Positions 38,322-46,508 of a DNA stretch of 64,000 bases are shown piece after piece. Under the pieces are notes generated by a model. The model ran no database searches. It was not told the DNA's origin and worked only from the letters and a program-made list of their open reading frames with translations. The stretch spans positions 69,218 through 133,217 of the forward strand of contig CAVXNH010000098.1 in the NCBI GenBank assembly GCA_963762885.1. Direction: 5' to 3'. Each line of letters begins with the position of its first letter. The first letter of the stretch is position 1. Origin of the DNA: JASHVB01 sp963762885 (GTDB lineage: Bacteria; Pseudomonadota; Alphaproteobacteria; Acetobacterales; Acetobacteraceae). A program made the position numbers and the translations under genes.

Positions 38322-39560
38322 GTGTGCGTCCGGCGGTCCCCTTCCGGACCGGTGGATACGGCATTGCAGGCGAAGGAACCCGCCCGGCGGCGCCTTCTGG
38401 TGGTGGACGACGAGCATGTCGAACGCATGCTGGTGGCGCACGCGGCGGCGCCGCTAGGCTTTGCCGTCGATGCAGCCGGCAACCTGGAGGACGCTGTCCG
38501 CCTGCTGGACCTGCACGTCTACGACGCGATCGTGCTGGACCTGGCTCTTGGCGAGACCGAGTCAATCAGCCTGTTGCCGGTGCTGCGCGCAGGCGCGACC
38601 GACCCGCTGGTGATCTTCGTTTCCGGCATGGACGACCGGGTGCGCGCCGCCAGCGCCCGGCTGGCCGCAACGCTTGGCCTGCGGGTGGCCGGAGCCTTGG
38701 CCAAGCCGGTATCCCCCGCCGCGTTGCGTGGGTTGCTCCGCAGCACGCCAGAGCATGCCGTGCAGCCCGTAGCGCCCGACGCGATCCACCCGAGCGAGGC
38801 CGAACTCGCGCTGGCATTGGCGCGCGGCGAACTGGCCGCCGCGTTTCAACCGAAGCTCGCGCTGCGCACCGGCACGGTCACCGGCGTCGAGGCACTCGCC
38901 CGCTGGCACCGGCCGGACGGCGCGATCCTGCTGCCGGACCTGTTCATCCCGCTGGCCGAGGAGACCGGCCTGATCGTGCCACTGACCGAGACCATCCTGG
39001 AGCAATCCTTCGCCGCCTGCCGGCGCTGGCAGTTGCGCTATCCGGGTTGCAGCGTGGCGGTAAACCTGTCGCCCCTGGCGCTGGCCAATCCGGCGCTGCC
39101 GGAGCAAATCGAGGAAATGCTGCGGCATGCCGAACTGCCGCCATCCGCGCTGATCGCCGAAATCACCGAGAGCATGATCATCGCCGACCCGGTGCTGGCG
39201 ACCGAGGTGGTGACGCGGCTGCGCATCAAGGGGATCGGCCTGGCGATCGACGATTTCGGTACCGGGCACTCGTCGCTGTTGTCGCTGATGCGGCTGCCGT
39301 TCACCGAACTGAAAATCGACCGCTCGTTCGTGGCGGCCTGCGATACCGACATGGAGGCGTGGAAGATCATTCGCGCCACCATCTCGCTCGCCCACGAGTT
39401 GGGGATGTCGGTGGTGGCGGAGGGGATCGAAACCGCGTCCGTCGCGCACCGGCTGGCGGAGGTGGGGTGCGACATCGGACAGGGCTGGCACTTCGGCCGG
39501 GCGATGACGGAGGCCGGGCTGGAGGACTGGCTGGCACGGCAGGTGGTTGCAGGGTGGTGA
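38322..39560 (+). CDS. REC-EAL response regulator, c-di-GMP phosphodiesterase
   Basis: Receiver domain (about residues 22-135): RRLLVVDDEHVERMLVAHAA, phosphoacceptor Asp in YDAIVLDLALGE, Thr/Ser position in VIFVSGMDD, Lys in GALAKPVSP. The EAL domain follows with all metal and catalytic residues present: GVEALARWHR, AVNLSPLAL, IAEITESMII, AIDDFGTGHSSL, ELKIDRSFV, VVAEGIETASVA and GWHFGRAM. It would hydrolyse c-di-GMP to pGpG under control of an unknown kinase. The start is uncertain: GTG at 38322 or a GTG ten codons later. No cognate kinase gene adjoins. Confidence 0.9.
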   Translation: MCVRRSPSGPVDTALQAKEPARRRLLVVDDEHVERMLVAHAAAPLGFAVDAAGNLEDAVRLLDLHVYDAIVLDLALGETESISLLPVLRAGATDPLVIFVSGMDDRVRAASARLAATLGLRVAGALAKPVSPAALRGLLRSTPEHAVQPVAPDAIHPSEAELALALARGELAAAFQPKLALRTGTVTGVEALARWHRPDGAILLPDLFIPLAEETGLIVPLTETILEQSFAACRRWQLRYPGCSVAVNLSPLALANPALPEQIEEMLRHAELPPSALIAEITESMIIADPVLATEVVTRLRIKGIGLAIDDFGTGHSSLLSLMRLPFTELKIDRSFVAACDTDMEAWKIIRATISLAHELGMSVVAEGIETASVAHRLAEVGCDIGQGWHFGRAMTEAGLEDWLARQVVAGW

Positions 39561-39689
39561 AGGAGCGTGCGTTGCCATGCGTCCAACCGGGGCAATCGCA
39601 TTGGGGCGATCGCATCTGGGCGGAATACGATGTGCTTCGGCGATGATCGCGGGACAGTGCCGCAAGCAAGCATTTCAACACCGATTGCC

Positions 39690-40113
39690 ACAGCGCAGCC
39701 GTTGGCCCCGTTTGCCATCCGGATCCGCCTCAACGGCCGGAATGGCTGGCACGCTCGATGGATGCAGCCTGCCTCGGTTATACCCGGCGCGACAACGGCT
39801 TCACTTGGCTGGAGTATCCGGAGCAGGCGAAACGCCTGATGGACCGGGATCCAGAGAGCGCATGGCAGGAAATGCCGAGCGGCATCGCGCGCAGCCTGAA
39901 CCCGGAACACGACGCGACGTTCCCGGCGTTTCCCATGGAATATTCCCGGTCGACCTACCAGAGCGAGAGGGCCTCCGACATCATGTTCCGCAAGCCGGCA
40001 GCGCTGGCCCGGCTGTACCCCAAACTGATCCATCACGGCCTGACCGCGTTCCTCAGTCCGGATGTGATGCGCTTCCTGGGCCGCACCCGCCTGCCCCTGC
40101 GAAGGCGGGGATT
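39690..40113 (+). pseudogene. Fragment of a conserved hypothetical gene ending in a GC palindrome
   Basis: Two frames join into a protein-like segment: PFAIRIRLNGRNGWHAR in one, then MDAACLGYTRRDNGFTWLEY, DIMFRKPAALARLYPKLIHH and GLTAFLSPDVMRFLGRTR in the next. The segment LARLYP...SPDVMRFLGR recalls a widespread uncharacterised family by memory only. Homology breaks at 40084, where CCTGCCCCTGCGAAGGCGGGG, a dispersed palindrome, begins. It is a truncated, frameshifted remnant. Confidence 0.45.
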
Positions 40114-40515
40114 CCCCCTGGCGGCAAGCTCCAGAAATTCAGACGCAGCGTTTGCAACACTGTGAAGCGGGAAAGCTTCGATCCGTGCCAATCCCGGCAC
40201 GCTGATAAGTTGTTTGTGGTGGCCATTCAGCGGGCTGCCCATCATATCGTCGAGCCACGGATTGCGGCTCCATGATACCATCATGGATGGATGCGGGGGT
40301 CTCGCCCAATTGCAACAACATGAAGCAACAATTCACGTCGTCAGTGTAGTTTTGCAGGAGGTTCGTGAGTTTGACAGTACGGACCCTGGGAGGGTCGTTG
40401 CGGACCAACCGCCACTACAAACAAAGCTATCAGACGAATCAATATGGAATGAAGTTTGGAATAATAGAGTATCGCCACGTCAGGACAGAACGTCCCCTCC
40501 GTTAGATACGCCGCA
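40114..40515. other. AT-richer non-coding stretch
   Basis: No gene is recognised; base composition drops relative to the left half, marking the start of a patchy, probably acquired region. Confidence 0.5.
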
Positions 40516-40791
40516 TCATGCTGCTCTTGCTCGCACCAATTTAGCCGGTCGCGGCGTACCGGTTTGCGCGTCCACCTCCGATATCAACGGAACAAGTTTG
40601 GCAACCGGGGCCTTCCTTCTGGTCCCCGATCGGCGCAACCTTTCCTGTACCTGGACCAAATCGATCCGTCTCATCTCCTCATAGATTTCCTGGGTGATCT
40701 GTCGCGGCGGTATGGAAATCCACTCTTCGACACTGTGGTGCCGCCGCACTGCATTGAACGCCTGTAGGAACGTGGCATCGGGTTGAGACAT
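40516..40791 (-). CDS. Small hypothetical protein
   Basis: A 91-residue basic protein from ATG 40791 (MSQPDATFLQAFNAVRRHHS), with AGAAGG just upstream; an ATG 22 codons earlier lacks a site. The middle (EIYEEMRRIDLVQVQERLRR) is helical. No family is recognised. AT-richer codon use than the hydrogenase region supports an acquired origin. Confidence 0.5.
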   Translation of the reverse strand: MSQPDATFLQAFNAVRRHHSVEEWISIPPRQITQEIYEEMRRIDLVQVQERLRRSGTRRKAPVAKLVPLISEVDAQTGTPRPAKLVRARAA

Positions 40792-40866
40792 CGGCCTTCT
40801 CTTCAGACTTATTCCCTCTTGTAGGTCGATCAGAATCGGCTTTCCGAACCTGGTCAAGAGTCTAAT

Positions 40867-41266
40867 TCTGCAATCCTATTTGAATGTGGTATTTTGGCAA
40901 CACACCGAACTCGGCAAAAGCGCCTTCTTCTAAAACGGAGCCTGGCACGCCCATCTGCCGAAATACGGGACATCCTTGGCAGCGGACGTTACTCGAGGCG
41001 AGCTCGCTGGTTCATCGACTGCCAAACGGCCCGTAGCGGCAGCAATCGGTTCGCCGCTTGCCCAGCCAGCCACCCGCGACATGCCGCGCCGATCCGTCCT
41101 TGTGGGGCGCCGGCCGGCAGATTGACACTGTTCGATTCGCTCAGATAGCAGCCCGCAATGGTCGCTTCAGGCGAAGGATCGTCGGCTGATCGGCGCATGG
41201 TATCGCCGCTCTGCGTGCGTAACGCCCAATGAACCGGCAACGCAAACCCTATGGAGATCGCCAGAC
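40867..41266. other. Non-coding stretch
   Basis: No gene or repeat recognised; the leader of the MORN-repeat gene occupies the last bases. Confidence 0.4.
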
Positions 41267-41800
41267 ATGAACCGACGCGCGCTCCTTGCAGCGGCTATTA
41301 CGCTGATGTCCGCGCCGGCTTTTGGACAATCGCACCAGCATGTTTGGATCGCCGATACGCGCACCGGATGCGGGATGTGGAGTGCAAGTCCGCAACGCGA
41401 CGGTTCTGTCAAATGGTCAGCCGTATGCCAAAGCGGATTGCCTGCTAAGCCAAATATCCTGCAATGGATCCTGGACAGCAGGCCCTATGGGAACAGCGAT
41501 GGGGAACCTCGGGAGGGGAGCGCACTTTCGACGGTCATGAGCGGTCACGGCGTTGCCGCGTGGGCCAATGGCGACCGGTACGATGGTGAATGGCGCGATG
41601 GCCAAATCAACGGCCGTGGCGTTGCAATCCTGGCCAACGGCAATCGCTACGACGGGGAATGGCAGAACGGCCTCCCGAACGGCCACGGGTCGATGATGCA
41701 GGCCAATGGTGAGAGCTATGACGGCGTGTGGGTGAAGGGTTGCTACCGCGACGGAACCAAACGAGCTTTATTCGGTGTCGATCAATCGTCCTGTCAGTGA
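41267..41800 (+). CDS. Secreted MORN-repeat protein
   Basis: A 177-residue protein with a Sec signal (MNRRALLAAAITLMSAPAFG, cleavage after FGQS region) and at least three MORN units at the C-terminal half: GHGVAAWANGDRYDGEWRDG, GRGVAILANGNRYDGEWQNG and GHGSMMQANGESYDGVWVKG. Two Cys pairs may form disulfides. The segment between residues 60 and 85 is unlike MORN and could reflect a double frameshift in an additional repeat. MORN repeats bind lipids or proteins; role here unknown. Confidence 0.75.
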   Translation: MNRRALLAAAITLMSAPAFGQSHQHVWIADTRTGCGMWSASPQRDGSVKWSAVCQSGLPAKPNILQWILDSRPYGNSDGEPREGSALSTVMSGHGVAAWANGDRYDGEWRDGQINGRGVAILANGNRYDGEWQNGLPNGHGSMMQANGESYDGVWVKGCYRDGTKRALFGVDQSSCQ

Positions 41801-41860
41801 GGGTAGCCCGATACACCGTCGGCCCGGCGCCGGGACCGAAGACCCGGAACCGGGCACGCT

Positions 41861-42685
41861 TCAGCCTTTGATGAATGTCAGCAGGTCGGCATTGATGGTA
41901 TCGGCCTCGGTGGTCGGCATGCCGTGCGGAAAGCCCCGGTAGGTTTTCAGGGTGCCGTTCCTCAATAGCCCTGCCGACAGCGGCGCCGAGTCGGCATAGG
42001 GTACGATCTGATCGTCGTCGCCATGCATCACCAGGACCGGCACCGTGATCTTCTTCAGGTCCTCGGTAAAGTCGGTCTGAGAGAACGCGACGATGCCGTC
42101 ATAGTGCGCCTTGGCACTGCCCATCATACCCTGACGCCACCAGTTCCAGATCACACCCTGCGACGATTTCGCACCGGGCCGGTTGTAGCCATAGAATGGT
42201 CCGGCCGGCAGGTCGTAATAGAACTGTGCGCGGTTGGCGGCGAGCGCCGCCTGAAGGCCGTCGAACACGTCTTTGGGCAGGCCAGCAGGATTGGCCGCCG
42301 TCTTGACCATCAGCGGAGGCACGGCGCTGATCATCACGGCCTTCGCTACGCGGCTGTCCCCGTGGCGGGCAACGTAATGCACGACCTCGCCGCCGCCGGT
42401 CGAGTGGCCGACATGCACGGCGTTCCTAAGGTCGAGATGCGCCGTCAGTGCAGCGAGGTCGTCGGCGTAGTGGTCCATGTCGTGCCCATCGCCAGCCTGG
42501 CTCGATCGGCCGTGGCCACGCCGATCATGTGCGATCACCCGATAGCCGTGGTGCAGGAAGAACAGCATCTGGGCGTCCCAATCGTCCGCCGACAGCGGCC
42601 AGCCATGGCTGAATACGATGGGCTGACCCGCCCCCCAATCCTTGTAGAAGATCTCGGTACCGTCCTTCGTGGTGATCGTCGGCAT
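41861..42685 (-). CDS. Alpha/beta hydrolase, non-heme chloroperoxidase/esterase type
   Basis: A 274-residue hydrolase. Oxyanion region FSHGWPLSADDWDAQMLFFL, nucleophile elbow GHSTGGGEVVHY (Ser98-like within HVGHSTGGG), acid in VMHGDDDQIVPYADSAPLSA and terminal His in YRGFPHGMPTTEADTIN. The catalytic triad is complete. The ATG at 42685 has AAGGAGG nine bases upstream; a TTG three codons earlier is less likely. Cytosolic esterase or perhydrolase with broad substrates by family. Confidence 0.93.
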   Translation of the reverse strand: MPTITTKDGTEIFYKDWGAGQPIVFSHGWPLSADDWDAQMLFFLHHGYRVIAHDRRGHGRSSQAGDGHDMDHYADDLAALTAHLDLRNAVHVGHSTGGGEVVHYVARHGDSRVAKAVMISAVPPLMVKTAANPAGLPKDVFDGLQAALAANRAQFYYDLPAGPFYGYNRPGAKSSQGVIWNWWRQGMMGSAKAHYDGIVAFSQTDFTEDLKKITVPVLVMHGDDDQIVPYADSAPLSAGLLRNGTLKTYRGFPHGMPTTEADTINADLLTFIKG

Positions 42686-43249
42686 GACATCCAACCTCCT
42701 TGCTGTTTCAATTCCACTTCATCCAACCGCGGCACTTCGCGGCGGAGCCTCGGACTTCGGATGATTCCGTTACGCGCATGGACTTGGGACATGGCACGTG
42801 AGGGAGACGTGTCGCAGGCTTGCTACCGACAGGCATGGCGGCATCGGGCGTCCCCTGCCTTCCGACGGGCGCGAGATGCGCACGCGGAAACCATCTGGTG
42901 CGCGCGTGCGGCAATCCGAATTAAGCGTTGTGAATCATTGTGGCCAGGCTCGGCCAGACGTATCCGGGCCGCATTGACGGGATCTTCCAGAGCACCGTCC
43001 GGGCTCCCGCTTGACGGCGTTTCACAAGACCTGGGTGTGATTATGGCGGGGCGTATAGAAGGATATTCCGGAGCGTTGGAGCTTCTTCAGTGCTCTGTGC
43101 CGGAATAGCTGGCGGATGGGGTGTCTGTCGTGTTAAACCGGCAATATGTTGATTTAACTACATATTATTTTCGGCTTAAGAGTTCGTTACCCGTAGCGTT
43201 GCCCGTTGGGTGGTAGGACGGGCGGGGACCATGCCCCGCCGTGTTCCTG
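42686..43249. other. Gene-free stretch at the left side of the mobile-like region
   Basis: No supported gene. Around 43130-43190 the sequence becomes markedly AT-rich, with GTTAAAC...TTTAAC arms near 43132-43160. This composition change is a candidate left boundary of the acquired element, though no att repeat was identified. Confidence 0.4.
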
Positions 43250-43792
43250 TCAGGCTGCCAGTAGGAGTTCCGCTTCATCCGCAAAGGGGATGCGTTCCCC
43301 TCGAATCAGCGGTTCATCGGCGACATCGCCCGGAGTGATCAAGCAACCGTTCCGCAGATCGCGAACCTCTGCGAAGCGGTCTGGTCGGATCACACCGCGA
43401 TGGAACCACCAGGAGCCACCCTTGCGCTCCGGCGCGCCTCCCGTTGCCTCTGCCTCGATTTCCGACGCCAACGCATCAGCGTCATCCTCCGCAGCTTCGC
43501 CCAAGCGCTTGCGAGCGAAGGTGGACCAGCGGACAAGGCGCTTGCTCAGAGGTGAGATGGCGACCTGGATACGTATCTCCCGCTTGTCCAGGTCCAACCC
43601 GTGCCCAGCCGGATCAAGGTCAGTGGTCAACCACACAACGCCCAGCATGTAGCGAGGTGGCGAAATGAGCCGTCCGTTGCATCCCACCGCTGGGGCAACC
43701 TGAACCTCGCCGCTGTCCAGTCCGTTGGCGAAGATGCTCGGGAGGTGGACCCGTCGTGTGTAGTGATAGAGGGGCAGTCGGGGGGCGTTCAT
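43250..43792 (-). CDS. Putative ADP-ribosyltransferase-fold (DarT/YHYT-like) protein
   Basis: A 180-residue protein whose N-terminus PLYHYTRRVHLPSIFANGLD and following MLGVVWLTTDLDPAGHGLDL resemble the H-Y-T and L-T-T elements of ART-like domains found in DarT-type toxins and phage proteins. The C-terminal half (EDDADALASEIEAEATGGAP) is acidic. Its ATG overlaps the stop of a small HTH gene by 4 bp, an arrangement like toxin-antitoxin or phage accessory pairs. Enzyme activity and NAD binding are not proven; the resemblance is short. Confidence 0.5.
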   Translation of the reverse strand: MNAPRLPLYHYTRRVHLPSIFANGLDSGEVQVAPAVGCNGRLISPPRYMLGVVWLTTDLDPAGHGLDLDKREIRIQVAISPLSKRLVRWSTFARKRLGEAAEDDADALASEIEAEATGGAPERKGGSWWFHRGVIRPDRFAEVRDLRNGCLITPGDVADEPLIRGERIPFADEAELLLAA

Positions 43793-44004
43793 GCTGCACC
43801 CCGGAGATCAGCGGCAGGCAAAGTGGTCACGTGGGCCTTCAACGTAGGCCAGTCGATTAAGGTGGTGCGCCCTGCCTTCCGAAACGTAATGCTACCGGCA
43901 GCAGCGAGCCGATAGAGGCTTGACCGGGAAAGCCCTGTGCGGGCCGTCGCGGTGGGGATAGTAACAGTTAAGGGTTCGGTGGTGTCAGTCGGGTTGCTGT
44001 GCAT
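43789..44004 (-). CDS. Small helix-turn-helix (excisionase/AlpA-like) protein
   Basis: A 71-residue protein with a winged-helix DNA-binding motif of the excisionase/MerR type: IPTATARTGLSRSSLYRLAA followed by GSITFRKAGRTTLIDWPTLK. Typical of phage or island regulators and excision factors. It is upstream of and coupled to the ART-like gene. The 375 bp before it contain two perfect palindromes that are candidate operators. Confidence 0.8.
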   Translation of the reverse strand: MHSNPTDTTEPLTVTIPTATARTGLSRSSLYRLAAAGSITFRKAGRTTLIDWPTLKAHVTTLPAADLRGAA

Positions 44005-44142
44005 GCGGTGGTTCTCCTGTTCATGGTATCTCTCCTAGTCCCCCGAGCCATCGGGGGACGGCGGCATAGAGACATCGCAACGGGAGCGTGTAAATCGGGA
44101 AATTAAAGGTGCTGACTGCACTTTTTCGCCCCTGCATAACGT

Positions 44143-44242
44143 TTGTCCGGAAGTGCACATTTCCGGACAATCATTTTGGTAAGTGATGGAAAAGGCTGCG
44201 GATTGCCGGCGCGGTTGTCCGGAAACGTGTGTTTCCGGACAA
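44143..44242. repeat. Two copies of the palindrome TTGTCCGGAA-N8-TTCCGGACAA
   Basis: Perfect ten-base arms at 44143-44152/44161-44170 with an 8-bp spacer and again at 44215-44224/44233-44242 with an 8-bp spacer (GTGCACAT and ACGTGTGT). The centres are 72 bp apart. They lie between the divergent HTH gene and the secreted hypothetical gene. The geometry suggests paired operators or recombinase/replication-protein sites rather than terminators, as no T-tract follows. Confidence 0.85.
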
Positions 44243-44379
44243 CCTCACTGACAATTACAAATCGGTAATCTAACGAGACTGCCTTTGTCGTATGAGATGG
44301 CACTATCTAGACGCGCTTTATGCGCGCGACCGGACCGTGTAGTGCTTACGCTTCACAGCGGCGACCACTGGGGGGCGGA

Positions 44380-44835
44380 GTGAGACGTGCTCTAGCTATC
44401 ATTCTGACTACCTTCGCATTTGGTTCGATTGCCCGCGCACAATCGCTCGACCAGCAAGAGCGATGCGCGCAACAGGCAAAGCGCACCTATGCAGAATTGG
44501 ACGCGCAGAACCGCACGGATACGCAAAGGATGGGCCTTAAAACAGTAAACATCTCAGGCGACTATCAGAGCCACTACAACGTGAAACTCGGCAAATGCCT
44601 CATGCTCATCGAGAGGACCGATATGCTGGACTCGCAATCTATTACGACCGCGTATGTCGTGGATGCAAACGAGCGCCGACAGTATGCGATCTACGTTTGG
44701 ATGAGCAGAGAGGGAAAGAAATATTGGGAAGTCCCGCCCATGGCGTGCGAGTTGACTCCTAGCTTTCGTGAGAAACGTTCGTGCAAGACGCGCGAAGAGT
44801 TCGACGATTTCATAGCGCCTTACATGGAGGAATGA
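44380..44835 (+). CDS. Secreted hypothetical protein
   Basis: A 151-residue protein from GTG 44380, with GGGGGCGG just upstream, starting VRRALAIILTTFAFGSIARA, a Sec signal with cleavage after ARA. The mature part has four Cys (QERCAQQAKRT, KLGKCLMLIE, PPMACELTPS, EKRSCKTREEF), likely two disulfides in the periplasm. No family recognised. An ATG 20 codons upstream would spoil the signal. Confidence 0.6.
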   Translation: MRRALAIILTTFAFGSIARAQSLDQQERCAQQAKRTYAELDAQNRTDTQRMGLKTVNISGDYQSHYNVKLGKCLMLIERTDMLDSQSITTAYVVDANERRQYAIYVWMSREGKKYWEVPPMACELTPSFREKRSCKTREEFDDFIAPYMEE

Positions 44836-45016
44836 ATGTCGGTTCCCGCTTCCTCACGATCGGCACCGTCCCCGGTTGCACTGCACCGTAACGCTACCAC
44901 AACAGTGCGGTGGTGTCTCGGGGGCTGTCGGTGTTTCCGATAGGAGCAACTACGGCCCGATGTCGCGTCGAAGCGCCTTGGCAGTCGTAAGCGCGCCCAT
45001 TTTCTGCTAGGATCAG

Positions 45017-45268
45017 ATGGCAACGAGTTGGGAGGTCATTGAAACCATGTTCGGGAGACTAGAAACGCCCAACGGCGAGAGAATTGGCTACTTCGAGGGG
45101 GGCGGTGTGCGGCACATACTCGCAGGTTTCGGAAACCAGATCAGGCACGGACTTGCGTTCTCAGGCGACGGTTCGCCAGATTACGTTCTGCGCCATATCG
45201 AGATTGGTAAGCTTGTGTCAAAATGTGAGTCTTGGCCGGTTTGGAAGGTCAGCGGCGGTCTGACCTAG
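45017..45268 (+). CDS. Small hypothetical protein
   Basis: An 83-residue protein (MATSWEVIETMFGRLETPNG...) with AGGA eight bases before the ATG. Hydrophilic and mixed alpha/beta in appearance, without recognisable motif. Its last codons overlap the convergent small membrane-protein gene. AT-richer composition fits the mobile region. Confidence 0.4.
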   Translation: MATSWEVIETMFGRLETPNGERIGYFEGGGVRHILAGFGNQIRHGLAFSGDGSPDYVLRHIEIGKLVSKCESWPVWKVSGGLT

Positions 45269-45459
45269 TGGTGCTTGAGAGCCAGGAGATCGTGTAGTTC
45301 AAAGCCGAGCAAGCAGCCAGCGATTGGCGTGACGACAAGTGCTGCGCCACACACAAAGCGCGGTGCACCTTTCTCCGTGAGGGCCTTCATAATACGCCAG
45401 CCTGCGAAGAAACCCCCGATGAGGCCAAAGAAGCCGAAGAAGAATTGCGTCTCTTGCAC
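45265..45459 (-). CDS. Small two-helix membrane protein
   Basis: A 64-residue frame from GTG with two clear hydrophobic helices: FFFGFFGLIGGFFAGWRIMK and CGAALVVTPIAGCLLGFEL, joined by a charged turn. No family recognised. Could be a small inner-membrane protein of the mobile region; weak start signal limits confidence. Confidence 0.4.
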   Translation of the reverse strand: MQETQFFFGFFGLIGGFFAGWRIMKALTEKGAPRFVCGAALVVTPIAGCLLGFELHDLLALKHH

Positions 45460-45559
45460 GGTGTAGGGTCCCCATGTTTGTCTCGGTAGTCTTCCGCTCT
45501 CAGTGTGCTATGACAACGCCCCTTGAAGCGCCAGCACGCTGCCCGGAAAGGGTCTCCCC

Positions 45560-46159
45560 ATGAACCCCACGCCTCCATTGGCCACCACGAAACGTCCCTC
45601 CGCAGGACGGTCTGCGACCTATCTAACTGGCGCAGCCGGCGAGGGAATGGCGCAAGTGCATCTGCTCATGCGAGGTTGGGTCGCTGCGAATGTCAACGCA
45701 TCGATCCGGAATAACGCGGGGTTTGATCTCACGGCCACGAAGGCGGATCGCACTGTAACGATCGCGGTCAAGAGCATCGGACGCGGACAGACCAACGCGC
45801 AGTGGGGACGGCCTAAGACAAATTCATCGGGAAAGGATACGTTGTTCGCGGGCAATACCTATCCGAATTTCGTAGTCTTCATATGGTTTATCGGCGCGGA
45901 TGACGCTCCGACCGAGCATCGCGTGTTTATAGTCCCTACTGATATTGTTGACCGCGATGTGCTTGCGGCACACTATCATTGGCATTCTCACAAGAGGCGC
46001 GATGGCGCGCCTCGCGCTGATACCGGAGCCGTTTCTATTGGCTTCAAGGGAAACGATACTGCGGGTAACATATCGTCTAACTTCGCCCAGAAATGGCACA
46101 GCTATGAGAATGCATGGGGGCTGCTTGAGGCTACGAAAACGGATGTCGGTCAGCCATGA
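45560..46159 (+). CDS. PD-(D/E)XK-like nuclease fold protein
   Basis: A 199-residue protein. GAAGEGMAQVHLLMRGWVAA then NNAGFDLTATKADRTVTIAV and KSIGRG reproduce the helix-strand-strand core of PD-(D/E)XK endonucleases (E...GFD...xVK), with VKS as the third motif where Q/E-x-K is usual. Similar proteins are stand-alone nucleases or DUF4365-type restriction-like enzymes. A GGAAAGGG site lies before the ATG, and a terminator hairpin follows the stop. No methylase partner adjoins, so a defence or DNA-processing role is only inferred. Confidence 0.55.
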   Translation: MNPTPPLATTKRPSAGRSATYLTGAAGEGMAQVHLLMRGWVAANVNASIRNNAGFDLTATKADRTVTIAVKSIGRGQTNAQWGRPKTNSSGKDTLFAGNTYPNFVVFIWFIGADDAPTEHRVFIVPTDIVDRDVLAAHYHWHSHKRRDGAPRADTGAVSIGFKGNDTAGNISSNFAQKWHSYENAWGLLEATKTDVGQP

Positions 46160-46176
46160 CATTTGGTTATCGGGAT

Positions 46177-46209
46177 GGGACCCGTTCGAGTTTGGGTCCC
46201 CACTCTTTT
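46177..46209 (+). terminator. Rho-independent terminator
   Basis: GGGACCC-gttcgagttt-GGGTCCC followed by CACTCTTTTT, 17 bp after the stop of the nuclease-like gene. Seven-base stem and T5 tract. Confidence 0.7.
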
Positions 46210-46277
46210 TCTGAATGTGCAAATTATGAATTGTGCGGCTGACACTAAATGAACGCCCGACCACCCCCATCCCATTA

Positions 46278-46301
46278 CCCCTTTTGAGCCTCCAAAAGGG
46301 G
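46278..46301. repeat. Perfect hairpin CCCCTTTTG/CAAAAGGGG
   Basis: Nine-base arms with a six-base loop (AGCCTC), about 80 bp after the terminator. No T-tract. Immediately after it is GACCCGTTCC, partly repeating the GGGACCCGTTC of the terminator stem. Confidence 0.65.
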
Positions 46302-46508
46302 ACCCGTTCCGCGCGCCATCCCGCGCGACAAACTGAGAGTAATCGCTCGCGCCACCCGGCGCGGTGAGGCTACTCGGCAGACAGGACCATGCGCGCTAGC
46401 GTCGCGCGCCGTGCTGTCCTGATCGTCAGAGATGCCAGATGATCAAAGCCACGACATACAGTCCCGCCGCTTCTATGAGCAACATGAGCAACGTGAGCAC
46501 ACTAGGCA

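Noticed and set aside
46330..46440. Possible tRNA or structured RNA near the integrase
   Set aside because: Some stem-forming segments (CAGGAC...GTCCTG) exist, but no cloverleaf, T-loop or anticodon arm could be formed.
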